From Plasmodium malariae (lineage: Eukaryota; Apicomplexa; Aconoidasida; Haemosporida; Plasmodiidae): DNA of 64,000 bases. Position 1 is the stretch's first letter. Each line of letters opens with the position of its first letter. The stretch covers positions 124,001 through 188,000 of the forward strand of contig NW_021638326.1 in NCBI RefSeq assembly GCF_900090045.1, in the 5' to 3' direction. The translations under genes were made by a program, and so were the position numbers. The notes beneath the pieces are model-generated. The model saw only the letters and a program-made list of their open reading frames with translations, searched no databases and had not been told where the DNA came from. This document shows, one piece after another, positions 37,789 through 50,202 of the stretch.

Positions 37789-40416
37789 TTATAATGTATT
37801 TTTTCCTGGTACATCAATGCATTTGTTTACTTCTCCATCATTAATTATGAAATTTACGTATGTGTCATCGTCCCTTGTCCAGTCATATATTTCATTTCTA
37901 AAGTTGGGTTCCTCCTTATGATCAATATTTTCTTTATTTTTCAAAGCATTTTTGTCAGTGTCAATTAAATTATTCGCAATTTCTGTTTTTTTCCCTAAAT
38001 TTACTTCTCTCTTTAATTCATTTATAGAACTATCAAAATATGATTCGGTATTTTCTATAATATCCTCTTTTTTACATTCTTCCAATATTATCATAAATAC
38101 TAGTATGCACATTTTTGCTAGTAATTTTTTTCTTATATACTTATATAAATCTTTGTAACATTCTTTCTGCTTCAATTCTTCTGTATTTAGTAGTGAAACA
38201 TTATTTTGGGTTTCTTCATTTACATATTCATCTAACACATTGTGGAATTCCACGTTCAATCCTCTAAGCCCGTCCTGTTCCAAATGATGTTCTAAAGTTG
38301 CATGCATTTTTGATATCCACTGTCTCCATAGATCTTTTTCTCTTTCTAAAAATAATATATTTTTATTTTCATTAGAAAATTCCTTATTTAATGCTTCACC
38401 TTTTTTTTCGTGAATTTGTTCTCTTTTCCAATCCTTTTTCATATTATTAAACCAGTGTTCATTTTTTAATTTTTCAGAAAGATTTTTATGTTCTTCTATC
38501 AACTCATTCCATAGAATTTTTTGTTTTTCATTATCACTGCATGTGTCAATATTTTGCATTAGTTCAGAATTTTTTAAAATATTACACGATGTACACTGTG
38601 ATATTTCTAACTCTTTTATACATATTTCTAAGAATGCTAATTTTTTGGTTTCCCATTCTTCATTTTTGCATTCTTCTAGTACTTCCATATGTACTTCTAT
38701 TATGGTTTTGGACCTGTCTTTTTTTTGCTTTGACAAGTTTACATTTTTTGTAAGTTCATTTATTTTAATTTTTTTTATGATTTCTTTTTCATCATATATT
38801 GGCTGATCTAAATGATCATCTATTAATATCTTACTTTTATTTTTAGAAAATGAAGGTACTAGTAATCTGAGAAATTTCACTTGTCTTCTTCTCGTCTTTT
38901 TATTTTTTTTTAAATTTTCTATTAAAGCAAACTATGGCATAAGAAAAATATTTTTATAAAATAATCTATTACAATAAATAAATTATTATCATATAATTAA
39001 ATTTTTATTTCTATATTACTTTAATAAAAAGTAAAAATATAATAATAATTACGAAACTTCTTAAAATAGGTGATATATATTTATCATTTGGATTTACTTC
39101 CGAGCCTATAGCTGTAATTTATACGTAGGTATATGTTATTTATTAGAGTTATTTAAATTTTAAAAATATAAGTAGACTTGGTAATACCTGTACTATGGAG
39201 ATTTTTAAGAGGAAATTGGACTGAGGTATAACTTGATGCTTGACGAGTTAGCTCAGTATATTTGCGACTAGGCGATGCTTGTGTTTCTTGAATAACTGGA
39301 GAGGGAAATCTATTATTACGTGCTGAAGTTATGTCTGCATTATCAGGATCTCTAGATGTTTTTAATGATGTTATTACTATAGGTTGTATATCAATGGTCT
39401 CTTTAGTTGAATCTTGCATGTCTGAAGCTTCAGTTTCAGCTGTTTCTAATGAAACATGTTGTAGAAGTTCTTGTGAATCTTCTGGGGGATGTTGTACTGG
39501 AGACTCTGGTGAAATTTCTGGTTGTTGTTCATCCCTAGTTGCGGGTGTAAATATCAAATGTTTTTCTTGTTGACCTTGAGGTTTAGGAATAATTTGAGGG
39601 GTATCTTGACTTTTCTCTGGTAAAATTTTATTTTCATTTTCACGTAAATGTCCAGTACTTTCAACTGAGTTCACATTTAAGCAATAAGGAAGTTCTTTAA
39701 AAGTTTCTTCATTCATTATATCACATATCGATTCTTTAGTTAGTTTTTTGGTATTTTTTCTTGGTTCCATTTTGTAACAACTTTTGAAAAGGTCTCTCTT
39801 TTCCTTAAATTCATTATAAATTTGCTTAATCCAATTATTATATGCTTTACATTTCGTTAAACATGCATTTTCACATTTACCTGAGTTTCTTTTTTTTATG
39901 CCTTCTATTACATTCAAATCGGCAGTCTTTTTTTTACAAAAATCCTCTTCTTTATATTTTAATTCTAAAAGTTCTTTATGTTCTTTTCTTAAGATCATGG
40001 GGCATCCGCCATAATTAGTTATACCCTTAAAGTAATGATGTAGTTGAAACTTTAATAAGGATTCCCACATATGTTGACTTGTATACCGAGGAGGAGACGT
40101 TTTCCCAATTAGATAATCAGCTAAATTTATGCATTCTTCTCTAAACAAATCTTCGTTATTTGCCGTTTTTAATAAATTAGTTTTATTTTGTATGTGAGCT
40201 CTAATAGTCCTAAATTGTTGTGTAATTGTTAGCCCAAATCCTGCCGTTCCAGAAAGAGTGAAATTCTGAATTTAAAAGAATTATTAAAAATTACCTAAGT
40301 ATTATGTTTTACGTTAATTGAATTGTCACATATTTTATCATAAATAAATAATTTATGTATGAATTTAATAGTTTAAAAAAAAAAATGAATATTACCTTAG
40401 GTATACAATTTTCCAT
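37789..40416 (-). CDS. STP1: STP1 protein (copy B), complete
   Basis: Four exons on the minus strand: exon 1 40396-40416 (MENCIPK, donor GTAATA), exon 2 39188-40265 (acceptor TTCAG, donor ACAG|GTATTA), exon 3 39020-39105 (donor AAA|GTAATA) and exon 4 37789-38931 (acceptor CCATAG); 775 aa with phases 0, 1, 0. The N-terminal region carries the STP1 cysteines (EECINLADY, GGCPMI, DFCKK, CENACLTKC, KSCYK, SICDIM, PYCLN), then a Pro/Ser/Thr/Glu/Gln-rich repeat-poor stalk, one TM in exon 3 (IIIIFLLFIK), and a charged Trp-rich cytoplasmic part (WFNNMKKDW, LWRQWISKMH, CILVFMIILEECK). All splice sites are canonical, so this copy sets the model for the others. Likely a surface or host-membrane antigen; partner unknown. 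It diverges head-to-head from STP1-C, with 7.3 kb between them. Confidence 0.9.
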
Positions 40417-40617
40417 AATGACCCTAATTGATGCTCTAGTTCGTTCAAAATAAAAAACTTAAAGAAAATTGATCGTGTACACTTTGTATCAGTAGCGTAT
40501 TTTAAATATGAAGATGTATTAAAAGCAATTACATATTTATGAGCTACGTAGTAATTTATATTAGAAATATAAAGTAAATAAATTTATTATTATTTATTCT
40601 CTGAGAGTTCTATATTA

Positions 40618-40637
40618 TTTTACGTTAAATAAATATA
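40618..40637 (-). promoter_or_regulatory. Conserved STP1 upstream block (copy B)
   Basis: About 200 bases upstream of the STP1-B start, matching the block at 7421-7440 before STP1-A (core TACGTTAAATAAATATAA). Same distance and orientation relative to the gene in both. Function is inferred only. Confidence 0.4.
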
Positions 40638-42644
40638 AAACAACTTAATATATATCCTATACATGTTTTGAAATTAAATGAGAGTAAGGTATATTTTCGT
40701 GTATAAAATTTATATGACCTTCATTAAAGGAATCCCAATAACTTACAAAAAAAAAATTACATATAAATTAAATGTAAAATAAGTTAAAATTTATTATATA
40801 TAAGTATTATTAATCAATTTATTACTTTTTTTTTTGGCTCTTTTTTTTTTTTTAACGCAAAATAAAGTATATAAATACTATTGTGTATTAAGGTAAACAA
40901 TTCTTTTTGTTCAAGTTTTTTTGAAAGATAAATAATCTATAAACCAGATAATTATTAACACTTATTGTATGTTTGTTATTATGTTACATTTATCATTTTT
41001 CCCATATTGGGCACTACATTGTAATTATATTGTTAACGGTTTTTTATTTTTAATACCTTATATATAGAAATGGGAAATAATAATATATAAATTATACTAT
41101 ATTGTTTCTGTTTTTGAGAATGGTAAATAACATTATAATGCACTTAATCTATTTAATAATATATGAAAATAATCTACCAAAAATTTAATAAGTTATGCTA
41201 TACATTATGCTACAAAATAATTTTAAATAGTATACATTATCATACATATACATATATATGTATGTTCTGTACTTGTCTATTAGCACTTTTGAATAAAATT
41301 GATTTCATTTGCGCTAAATGTTAATTAATAAAGAATAAGTTAAAATATATTATTTATTGAATAAAATGTTGAATGCTTATGAAATATATGAAAAATTATT
41401 AGAATATACTTGTGAGAACGTTATTCGTACTACATGTCTAAAAAATCGTAAAATGAATTATAACTATGTAATGAAAAATAATAATACTAAATTTCACGTA
41501 AATGCAATAATATATTAAATTAAATAATACAACATTATTGAAGTTTCATAAATGTTTTTTTGTACTTATTCATATATATATTCTAATAAATACATCATAA
41601 AAATTTTTTTTTAATTTTATTTCTATTTTTATTTTTTTTTTCTGCATTTGCTATGAATATGAAAAAATCGTTTTAAGACTATTATTAAGTATTCATTTAT
41701 GATCTAGAATGACAAAATTAAGTATTAGCGTATAATATATTTTTAAATATTAATCAATAAATGAAATCACAGAACTTTTTAAAAATATTATTGCAATATA
41801 ATTTATTATTTGTTAATGTAAATATATTATTACTTATTTTAAAATTTCTTGTGAAACAAGCATATAAAAGATAATGAATAAGCAAGAAATTAAAATAATA
41901 TATATATTAATAAATTTTAGTAAATAATTATTTGAATTAGTGGTTGATGTAATATAATTATGTATAACCAATCTGTTATATTAAAGAATTAATGGTTTTT
42001 ATTTATTTGTAATTTTTGTATTTATTTTTACTCAATCTTTATTTTTTTTTCTATTCTTTATATTTTAATCCTTTACATTCCATCTCATTTTTTTTAAAAA
42101 TATTTTTATTTATTACATTGTACATGGGAATATATGTGACAATAATTCATCATTTTTAAAGATATTATATGTTTAAAATATCTCATTTGAATGTATAAGA
42201 TATGTGGAAAATATAGTACATAATATATATGTAATAGTGCTTGATTAGGTAGCAAAATAAAAGAAAATATAATTTTCTGAAATATGTGAAAGTATATTGG
42301 AAGAACATTATTATAATTGTTATCAAGTGTATATAAAACAATTTATTTCCTCTATTTTTTTTTTTTATTGTTTTATATATATATGAAAAATCTTACTGTT
42401 TTGATGTATCCTTTATTATTATATTTTTAATATATTATAAAATTTATTGCATAACATTACAGTTTATACATAACATATAATTTAAGTAAATGAAAAAAAT
42501 AGTAAATATTATTATGAATTATTTGATATTTCTCTATATTACGATAGTTATTTTATTAATTTACTTAAATAGTATATTTTAATGTTAAAATATATATATT
42601 AAATAAGTGGAATTTTCGTATAAAATGGACTAATGATATTCCAG

Positions 42645-42648
<4 letters not shown>

Positions 42649-42714
<66 letters not shown>
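42649..42714. repeat. (TA)33 microsatellite
   Basis: An uninterrupted run of 33 TA units. Shorter TA runs occur near 24037, 51368 and 62527. Likely length-variable between isolates. Confidence 0.97.
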
Positions 42715-42715
<1 letters not shown>

Positions 42716-43183
42716 CATTTTATTAAGAATACTTTTAACGGAAAAAATATGCAAAAATATTTGTATTCATTATGTATTAAAAACAAATTTCTAATAAATA
42801 TAAAAAAATTATATGCCCAATATTAATTATAATCACGTAAATACATTATACTATTGTTCACTTAAAAAAATATTATTCTTCCAAATGAATAATTAAAAAA
42901 TAATAAAAAAAAAAAAATTTACAATAATTAAAAATAATATATTATTATCTTTTTAATATATATATAATTTTGTTACGATAGCATTTATGGAAGCGCTCAT
43001 TTGGTTTTTATTAATTTTTAGCACAACTAGGTTCTCTAACTATCTTACATATAGCTGATGTTTACAATGAAATAAATAATAATGCATTTTTATATATTCA
43101 TAATAATACAAATGTAACTTACAAAACGGAATAAAAATAAACGTTGTATATAATGAAATTCCCTTAAACATTTACATTTAAAG

Positions 43184-43211
43184 AGGATTTTTCTATTTTA
43201 GTAAAAATCCT
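43184..43211. other. Perfect 9-bp inverted repeat
   Basis: AGGATTTTT (43184-43192) and AAAAATCCT (43203-43211) can pair around a 10-base loop. It is in the upstream spacer of STP1-B. A partly similar stretch lies in inverse orientation at about 10955-10985 in the STP1-A upstream spacer. No function known. Confidence 0.4.
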
Positions 43212-43783
43212 TGTTCCTAAATATTTTTTTGGGATGTTTTAATAAAACAAAATATATATATTTGAATAACTTATTTATGTTTTTATATATTAAGGAATAC
43301 TATAAAAATTATTTATTATCTTTGTAAAATATTATATTTTCTCCTTATTGAGTATATATTATATAAGGAAAATGCATTCTTATATGTACGTCGGCATAAA
43401 GTTCAGAAACCTTTCACATTAAGTCTTTTTTATATTTGCTAAATTATACATACATAAAAAATAAAATATGTATAAAATAATGTTAACAATTTTTAATGTA
43501 TTATTTATATATTTATGCTAGCTATATATTAGAATATATACAAAAAATAAAATGTTCGATTTTTATGGAATATAATGTTTTATATATGGAGTTTCAAATA
43601 TAACTTGAAGATATCTATTTTTATACTTTTCTAAAAAGAAGATTACTTTAAAATGTTTTCCTTTAATATATATTTTAATATAAATTATATGTATTACTGA
43701 TTCTAAAAAGGTTACTATGAATCAATGTAATACATACAATTATCGCATCTATGTTTAAAAATATGATTAATTATATAATAGTA

Positions 43784-44109
43784 ATATAAATAGATATGCT
43801 GAGCAAAATTGAAATAATTCATATAATCAATTGCAAATATTTTAAAATGAATATGGAACTCGTAAAAAGTATATATCTAACTTTAAAAGTGTAGAATAGT
43901 TAAAATATGTTAATGAACTACATGAAGTTGCTGAATCTCATTCATTTTTAGTTTCAGTAAAATACTTATTATAGAGATTATTGTCATATAAACAACCTTA
44001 TGCTATTAGGTGTTAATTTATTTATTATTTTTCCATAATTAGATTAATATTTAATGCAATATCTTTCATGTTTTTCCTTTTGTATTACACTATATGTCAT
44101 TCTAATTAA
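43784..44109 (+). pseudogene. Decayed exported-protein gene (relic 2)
   Basis: One frame reads NINRYAEQN, which recalls a PEXEL (R-x-L-A-E-Q) with a missing Leu. It continues through stops as NEYGTRKKYISNFKSVE, LKYVNELHEVAESHSFLVSVKYLL, RLLSYKQPYAIRC and a hydrophobic C-terminal part (FIYYFSIIRLIFNAISFMFFLLYY) ending CHSN. There are at least four internal stops but the same frame holds throughout, so this is substitution decay, not scrambling. The layout (PEXEL, charged region, helix, TM) matches the relic at 25.8-26.5 kb in general design. Family not identified. Confidence 0.45.
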
Positions 44110-47100
44110 AAACGTGAACACGTTTCTACAATCCTAATATATAACGATAATTATTTTTTACTCCATTAGAATTGTTTCTCTCTGTATGTAATTCTTAGTA
44201 ATATTTGTTTTTTCCATCTTGGCAATGATGTTGTTTTCAATAAAAAAAAAATTAAAAGATGTCGAAATGTGCAGGTGAACAAAGTGGTAAAATGCTGATA
44301 AGTGCTTTTGAAGGTCATGACATATATTAGTGTAACAAGGGATATTAAACAATATATAGAGAACAAAATTCTAATCTATAAATTTCCAATAACACATAAC
44401 TTTTTGAATATAAAAAAAGACCTTAATAAACTTAATGAAATATATTTTAAAAAAATGCAAAAAAAAAAAAAAAGTTAAAATAATTTTTTTTAATAATAAT
44501 ACTACTAATGTAATATATAAGTGTATGATTCTAACAGAATTATAAAACGTTGATAAGTGAAGAGCCGTATAAACTATTGTAACAAGGTTAAAAAAAATAT
44601 ATATTTAATTAAAAATCAAGTATTTTACTAAAATACTAAGTTATGAAATACATAAGATGAGAAAATGAAAAAGCATTAATTTTTATTGTATAAGTAATAT
44701 TCATATTATTGTTTAGTATGTACATAATAAGGATATATAAAATTTCTTCTAAGTAATCCATCTCATAATATATATAAATGGATAGTAAAAAAGAGACTTT
44801 TATTAATTGAATAAGTGTAACACGAATAGAAACGATTAAATGTAAACAGAATTATGATTAAATTAACTAAAAGTTTGTAATAGATAGAGTATATAATATA
44901 TTGTAATGCAGAATTAATATATAAATTATGTTTTTTGTACTATAGTTATATATTTGTCAAAAATATCATAACGTCTGTAATCCAAAATTTGAAATACAAA
45001 TACTATAAAATATAATTTTATATTAAAAAGATTTATAGAGAACAAAAATATGTATTCCAATGTCATTAAAAAATTTTAATTGAATATTAACAATACTATT
45101 AATATTTTATATTAAGATAATGGGGATATAATTTATTGAATTTTTTATTAAAATCAAACATATAGACAAATTTCTTGTATAGTGTTAGTAGACTCTATAT
45201 TTACTTGTATTTCTAAAAAATAAAACGTAAAATTAAAAAATATTTAAGGTAAAATAAATTTTTATGTTATAATTTTCTACTATATTATGCTTTAATACTG
45301 CTTGATCTATTGGAATATATTTATAATGACAGATTGCAGAGGGAAATAATATGAACTATAAAATTTTAATACTTAAGTGTATTTTTTTAAAATAATATAT
45401 ATGAAAGTTACTTAAATTTTTCATTTATACAAATTAAATATGAGAAAATTATATTGTGTTATATGAAGTAATCGAAAAATATTATATAGGATTGTTTTTT
45501 AGTATATTTGTAGCTAGAAATTGTGCTGCTTAATATATATTGTAATACTGATTATGTGTTTGATGTGAAATGTTTAAATGACAAACAAATCTATTTTAAT
45601 GTTAAATATTATTTTTTAAATAAATAATATATTCATAATGCCATGAAAAAATAGAATATACAATAATACGTTTGAATTTTTATTAATTTATCATTAATTT
45701 TAATGAAATGCAAAGTATAAATTTCGATACGATAAAATAATTGTAATCATTTATAAAAGCAAAATAATAAAAAATACCTTTAAAAAGAAAAAATTTGGTT
45801 ATATAAATTTTTGAAAGCAAATTTTACTTATTTGTTTTCATAATCTAAATTTATTTTGGGAAAAACATATAATTTTTTATGTTTGTACATGTTCAAATAC
45901 AATTTTAAGTTTGTTATCTATTGTATTCAATTACAACTTAAATATATAATATCCTATAATACAATAACATTATATTTATATATATTCCAATGTATACGGT
46001 TATTAAACAACATATTCCAAAAAAAAAAATTGCATATATCGTAAGAGATTAAAATAAAAAGATTGTGTTTTTGAAGGAACAAAAAATTGTATATTTATAA
46101 AGTGAAAAGTTAAAAATGCTTTATTTCATTAAATCTTAAATAGAATGAATAAACTTAACTATAATAAATTTAACTGTTTACATGAAAAAATTATTAAAAA
46201 ATTAATTATTTATTAATATATATTTTTTTATATAATTTTTTCAATATTTTTTAATCTTTTATTTACCCAATACAATTGAAGTGTTAAAATTAGATATAAA
46301 TTTACATTATAGTGGAATAACATGTAATATATATAATATGTTTAAATTGTTCTATAATTTCTTTTTCCAATTAATGTCTTAAAAATATTGTAAAATAATA
46401 TATGATTATTTTTTTTTTTATAGTAAATAATATTTACTAACAGTGTTAAGGAGATATATTCATATAGTTATCAAATGCAGTAAAAACTGAAAAAAAAAAA
46501 AACAAATTTTAATCTATTTATTTGAACATTTATATTAATAATCTGAGAAAAATTATTACGAAACTTCAACATTTTTGTTTAATTTAATATAATATTCCAT
46601 TTACATAAAATTATAATAATTTTATTTTGTATTGTAATGTTCTAACAACATTTACTTTTTTTTTTAACCATATAGTATAATAAATTTGTTTATAAGTATA
46701 ACCTAAAATTTTTCTTATTTTTAATAAGTAGTTAAATTTATTTATATTAATAAATATACGTTAATGTCCATTTTACTAATTAAAATTTAGTCCTAATGGA
46801 ATCATCCGTATCCAAATGTGGCAATATATATATCCAATAGAAAACTTATATATAATAAATTATACTAATTTAAAACTAGTAAATTTCATAATATTTACCA
46901 CAAGTAATTAAATTTAGGTAATTCATATGTATATAATGATTAGACCTTTTTGTATATATTATTTCCATATATTTTCCTCAAATATATCAACAGATTCGTA
47001 TAATTTATATATTATTAATTCTTATCAAGAGATAAAAGTATATATAAAAATTTTTTTATAATGCTATAACATTATAACGATCTATATCAAAAATAAATTA

Positions 47101-47676
47101 CAAAAGACAATAAAGAGGAACATACTATAAGTTCTTATAACGATTTTGCTTATAAATTATATGTTTCTGAACAAGTAATAGATTAAAAGTTATCATTTGC
47201 TTTCACGTAAAAATATCTATAAATATAGGCGTTAGTACTAAAAAATAAAAAAAAAATGTTATATTACGTATATTATTGTTAATTTTATGTATAAATGATG
47301 TATTTCTTATTAATGTTACTTCTGTTGTAATTTTTTATTATTAGCTATTGGGTTTTTCTTTATAAAAGATGTATATATTTTACATAAAAATATATACTTA
47401 TATTTGTTTAATATCATATTAGGATTAGAATATATTCCTTCTTGTGGCATAAGTTTTTAATATAAAAAGGATAAGAAGAATATAAAATAAATATTAATAT
47501 GTTAAATTTTTTTATAGTTCTCGCATAAATTCCTTTAATGTTTATAATTTTAGAATTTCATTTAATTAATATATTGGAATTTAATATTACTCTAACTATA
47601 AATAAAATATTATATAATTTTATTGTTAGTTAAGATAGTTATTTAGAATTACCTATAGTAATAATGTAGCTTCATC
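44110..47676. other. Upstream region of STP1-C, no gene
   Basis: Mostly plain A+T-rich DNA. A patch at about 44240-44350 is richer in G+C and open on both strands for short distances (minus ORF 44158-44352; plus reading MSKCAGEQSGKMLISAFEGH then a stop). I cannot assign it. The ORF at 45856-46044 looks random. Confidence 0.5.
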
Positions 47677-50202
47677 ATGGATTTGGTAAAATTTAATGTT
47701 TTTTAATATATCTAAATTTATACCCAATTTTTAAGTTTGTGGTAAAAACAAAAGATAAGTTAATTAAAAATTAAGGCTTAAATAATTCCTAATAATTTTT
47801 TTGAGTCTAGGGTTTGCATGGATTTGGTTCTTCGTCAGTGGAATATATTTTAAATCCCATATTTAGAAGCATAGGAAAACATATTAAAAAAATAACTTCT
47901 TCCTTAAGAGTTCAGAAAAATAAAAGAAAATTTAGAAAAAATTGCTTAGATCTGGCTGATTATATAATTGAGAGAAGCCACGCACCCTCACATATTGATC
48001 AATCTAAATGGGACTTAGCACTAAAGAATTGGTATCAAATTCAATATAAAGATCTAACTAGACATGGGGAATGCCCTATGATTATAGAGCAGAATGAGAG
48101 AAATCTTTTAGAATTAAGTTATGAAGTAAAAGATTTTCATGAAAAAAAAAATAGAGAACTCAGTCGACTAAAATCCTTCCTTACAGAAAATAATACATAT
48201 AGTTGTAATAATGATCAAGTTTGTAAGAAAATACTTAAAGGATATAATATCTGGATTAATGATAGGAAAAAATATTTTCAGGGAAAAAGAGAGCTCATTC
48301 AAAAAAATTCCTCATCTGAACAAAGGACATTAAAATTTTCAATACCAATTAGTAACTTGCTGAGCCCTGAAATATACAGTGAACTTTCTGAAACTTTACC
48401 TTCAGTTTTAGTTCCATTTGAAGAAGAAGATGGAAAAGAGAAAGGAGGAGAAGGAAAAAGAGAAGACATACCCTTAAGAGTAAGAGAAAATGCGTCTGAA
48501 AATCAAAGTACACTACAAGAAGAAGCTTCAACTTCAGGATCATCATTACTTGAAACATCTGAAACTACAAGTACAGGAAAATTACCTGGATCAGCTGTAG
48601 ATTCCACAATTCCAGAAGCTGAAAAATCAATGATTCCTAAAAATTCTGAACAACCTTCTTCATTGAATGAATCTGATCCTGTAGAACAACGTCCAACTAC
48701 TCGTGGATTAGGAGGAACTGCTGGTCATATAAGTACTATGCCATCTAATGAAGCATTAAATCCTGATTCAAGTTCTGTTTTTATTACAACCTCTAAAAGA
48801 ACAGGTATCACTTATTTTACTTATTATTATATTTTTGAAATATCTATACTAAATAATATATAAATTTTAAAAGATATTGAAGATACAGAAGGAAATCAAT
48901 ATAACGCCCACATATCGTATATTTTAACAAGCTTTCTAGTTATTATAGTATTTTCCTTTTTTATTAAAGTAAAATAAAACTAAAATATTAAAAATAACAT
49001 AAACTTGTAATTAATGTAATATTTTATTTTATAAATATATTTCTATTAAATTGTAGTATGTTTTAATAGGTATGTTTAAAAAAAAGAAAAAGATAAAAAG
49101 AAGAGAAGTTAAATTTCTGAGAATATTAGTACCTTCCTATTATAACAGAAGTAAATTTTTAAGACATAATCATTTGGAACACCCAATAAATGAAGACGAA
49201 GAAATCATTAAAAAAATAAAAATACAAGAACATAATATGAACAAAAATGAAAATGTATTATACGGAAAAAAGGACAGATCCATAACTATTATAGAAGTAC
49301 ATATGGAAATACTGGAAGAATGCAAAAATAAAGAATGGGAATATAACAAAGGAGAATTTTTAGCAATATGCCAAGAAGTATTAACAAAAAAAGAAAATAG
49401 AACCTACACTAACTTAAAAGATGATGAAGTAGTAATGGATAATATTAAAAGTACCAATGAAACTGAAAAACAAAGAAGTCTATGGAATAAATGGATGGAA
49501 AGGAATAAAATATTTTTGGAAAAATTGAGAAAAAAGGATTGGTTTAACAATCTGAAAAATGATTGGAAAGAAGAAAGATCATACATAAAAAATAGTGAAA
49601 AATTAAGAAAATATCTTTCAAATGAAAATGAAAAAGATCCATTTTTAGAAAGAAAAAAAGATATATGGAGACGTTGGGTATCAAGGAAGGGTAGTATTGT
49701 AGAAAAATATTTGGAAGAGGACTTGTTTGAAAAATTGAGAGAGGAAATATATAATATGATAGATACATATGAAAATGAAGGAAGAAAGGATGATATATTA
49801 TTTATGAATAAAGAAGAATTGGAAAACAAAGAAAATTATGAAGTATTATATAAATACTTTAAAACAAAATTATTAGAAAAACTGTGTATACTAGTATTTA
49901 TGATGGTATTAGAGGAATGTAAAAATGAGGAGTATATAGAAAATATGGAATCAGATTTCGATAATTCTATAAATGAATGTATAACAGGAAAAAACTTAGA
50001 TATTAAACCAAAAATTGAGGAAAATTTAACTGATATTAACGGAGATGTTTTAGGGAATATAAAAAATAATAAAAATTATACTTATGAGGGAGAAGACTGT
50101 TTCAGAGAAGAATTGAAAGAATGGATAAGAGAAAATGATGCATACATAAATTCCTTAGATAGTGATAATAACATAGACGAATGCTATCAAGTGGTAGAAT
50201 AA
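47677..50202 (+). CDS. STP1: STP1 protein (copy C), divergent N-terminal domain
   Basis: Exon 2 47811-48804 (acceptor AGTCTAG, donor ACAG|GTATCA), exon 3 48883-48968 (86 bases, donor AAA|GTAAAA) and exon 4 49057-50202 (acceptor TTGTAG). The best candidate for exon 1 is 47677-47685 (ATG GAT TTG, donor GTAAAA), which keeps phase 0 and gives a 125-base intron like the 130-base intron 1 of the other copies, but only three codons support it. Total is about 744 aa. The N-terminal domain keeps KNCLDLADY, GECPMI and CNNDQVCKK but has DFHEK instead of DFC-K. It also lacks the Cys residues of the next three blocks (ENCYE / KTCNI / PNC in STP1-A). A Glu/Ser/Thr-rich stalk, one TM (ILTSFLVIIVFSFFIK) and the Trp-rich tail (WFNNLKNDW, IWRRWVSRKG, CILVFMMVLEECK) are intact. 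Presumed exported surface antigen. Confidence 0.87.

Larger units (their letters stand above)
40417..43783. other. Upstream region of STP1-B, no gene
   Basis: The first 2 kb shows patchy similarity to the STP1-A upstream region (7.2-9.3 kb). It contains the shared block near 40618-40637 and a long TA run at 42649-42714. No coding signal; the minus ORF at 42565-42786 is only the TA run read through. A perfect short hairpin lies at 43184-43211. Confidence 0.55.

Noticed and set aside
42565..42786. 73-codon minus ORF with Tyr-Ile repeats
   Set aside because: It is the (TA)33 tract read through in frame.
44158..44366. Two overlapping minus ORFs of 64-66 codons
   Set aside because: Neither shows a recognised motif; the base composition is odd (noted as a finding) but evidence for a gene is insufficient.
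49404..49829. 141-codon minus ORF inside STP1-C exon 4
   Set aside because: A shadow of the Lys/Glu-rich STP1 coding strand; similar antisense ORFs appear under the other STP1 exons.
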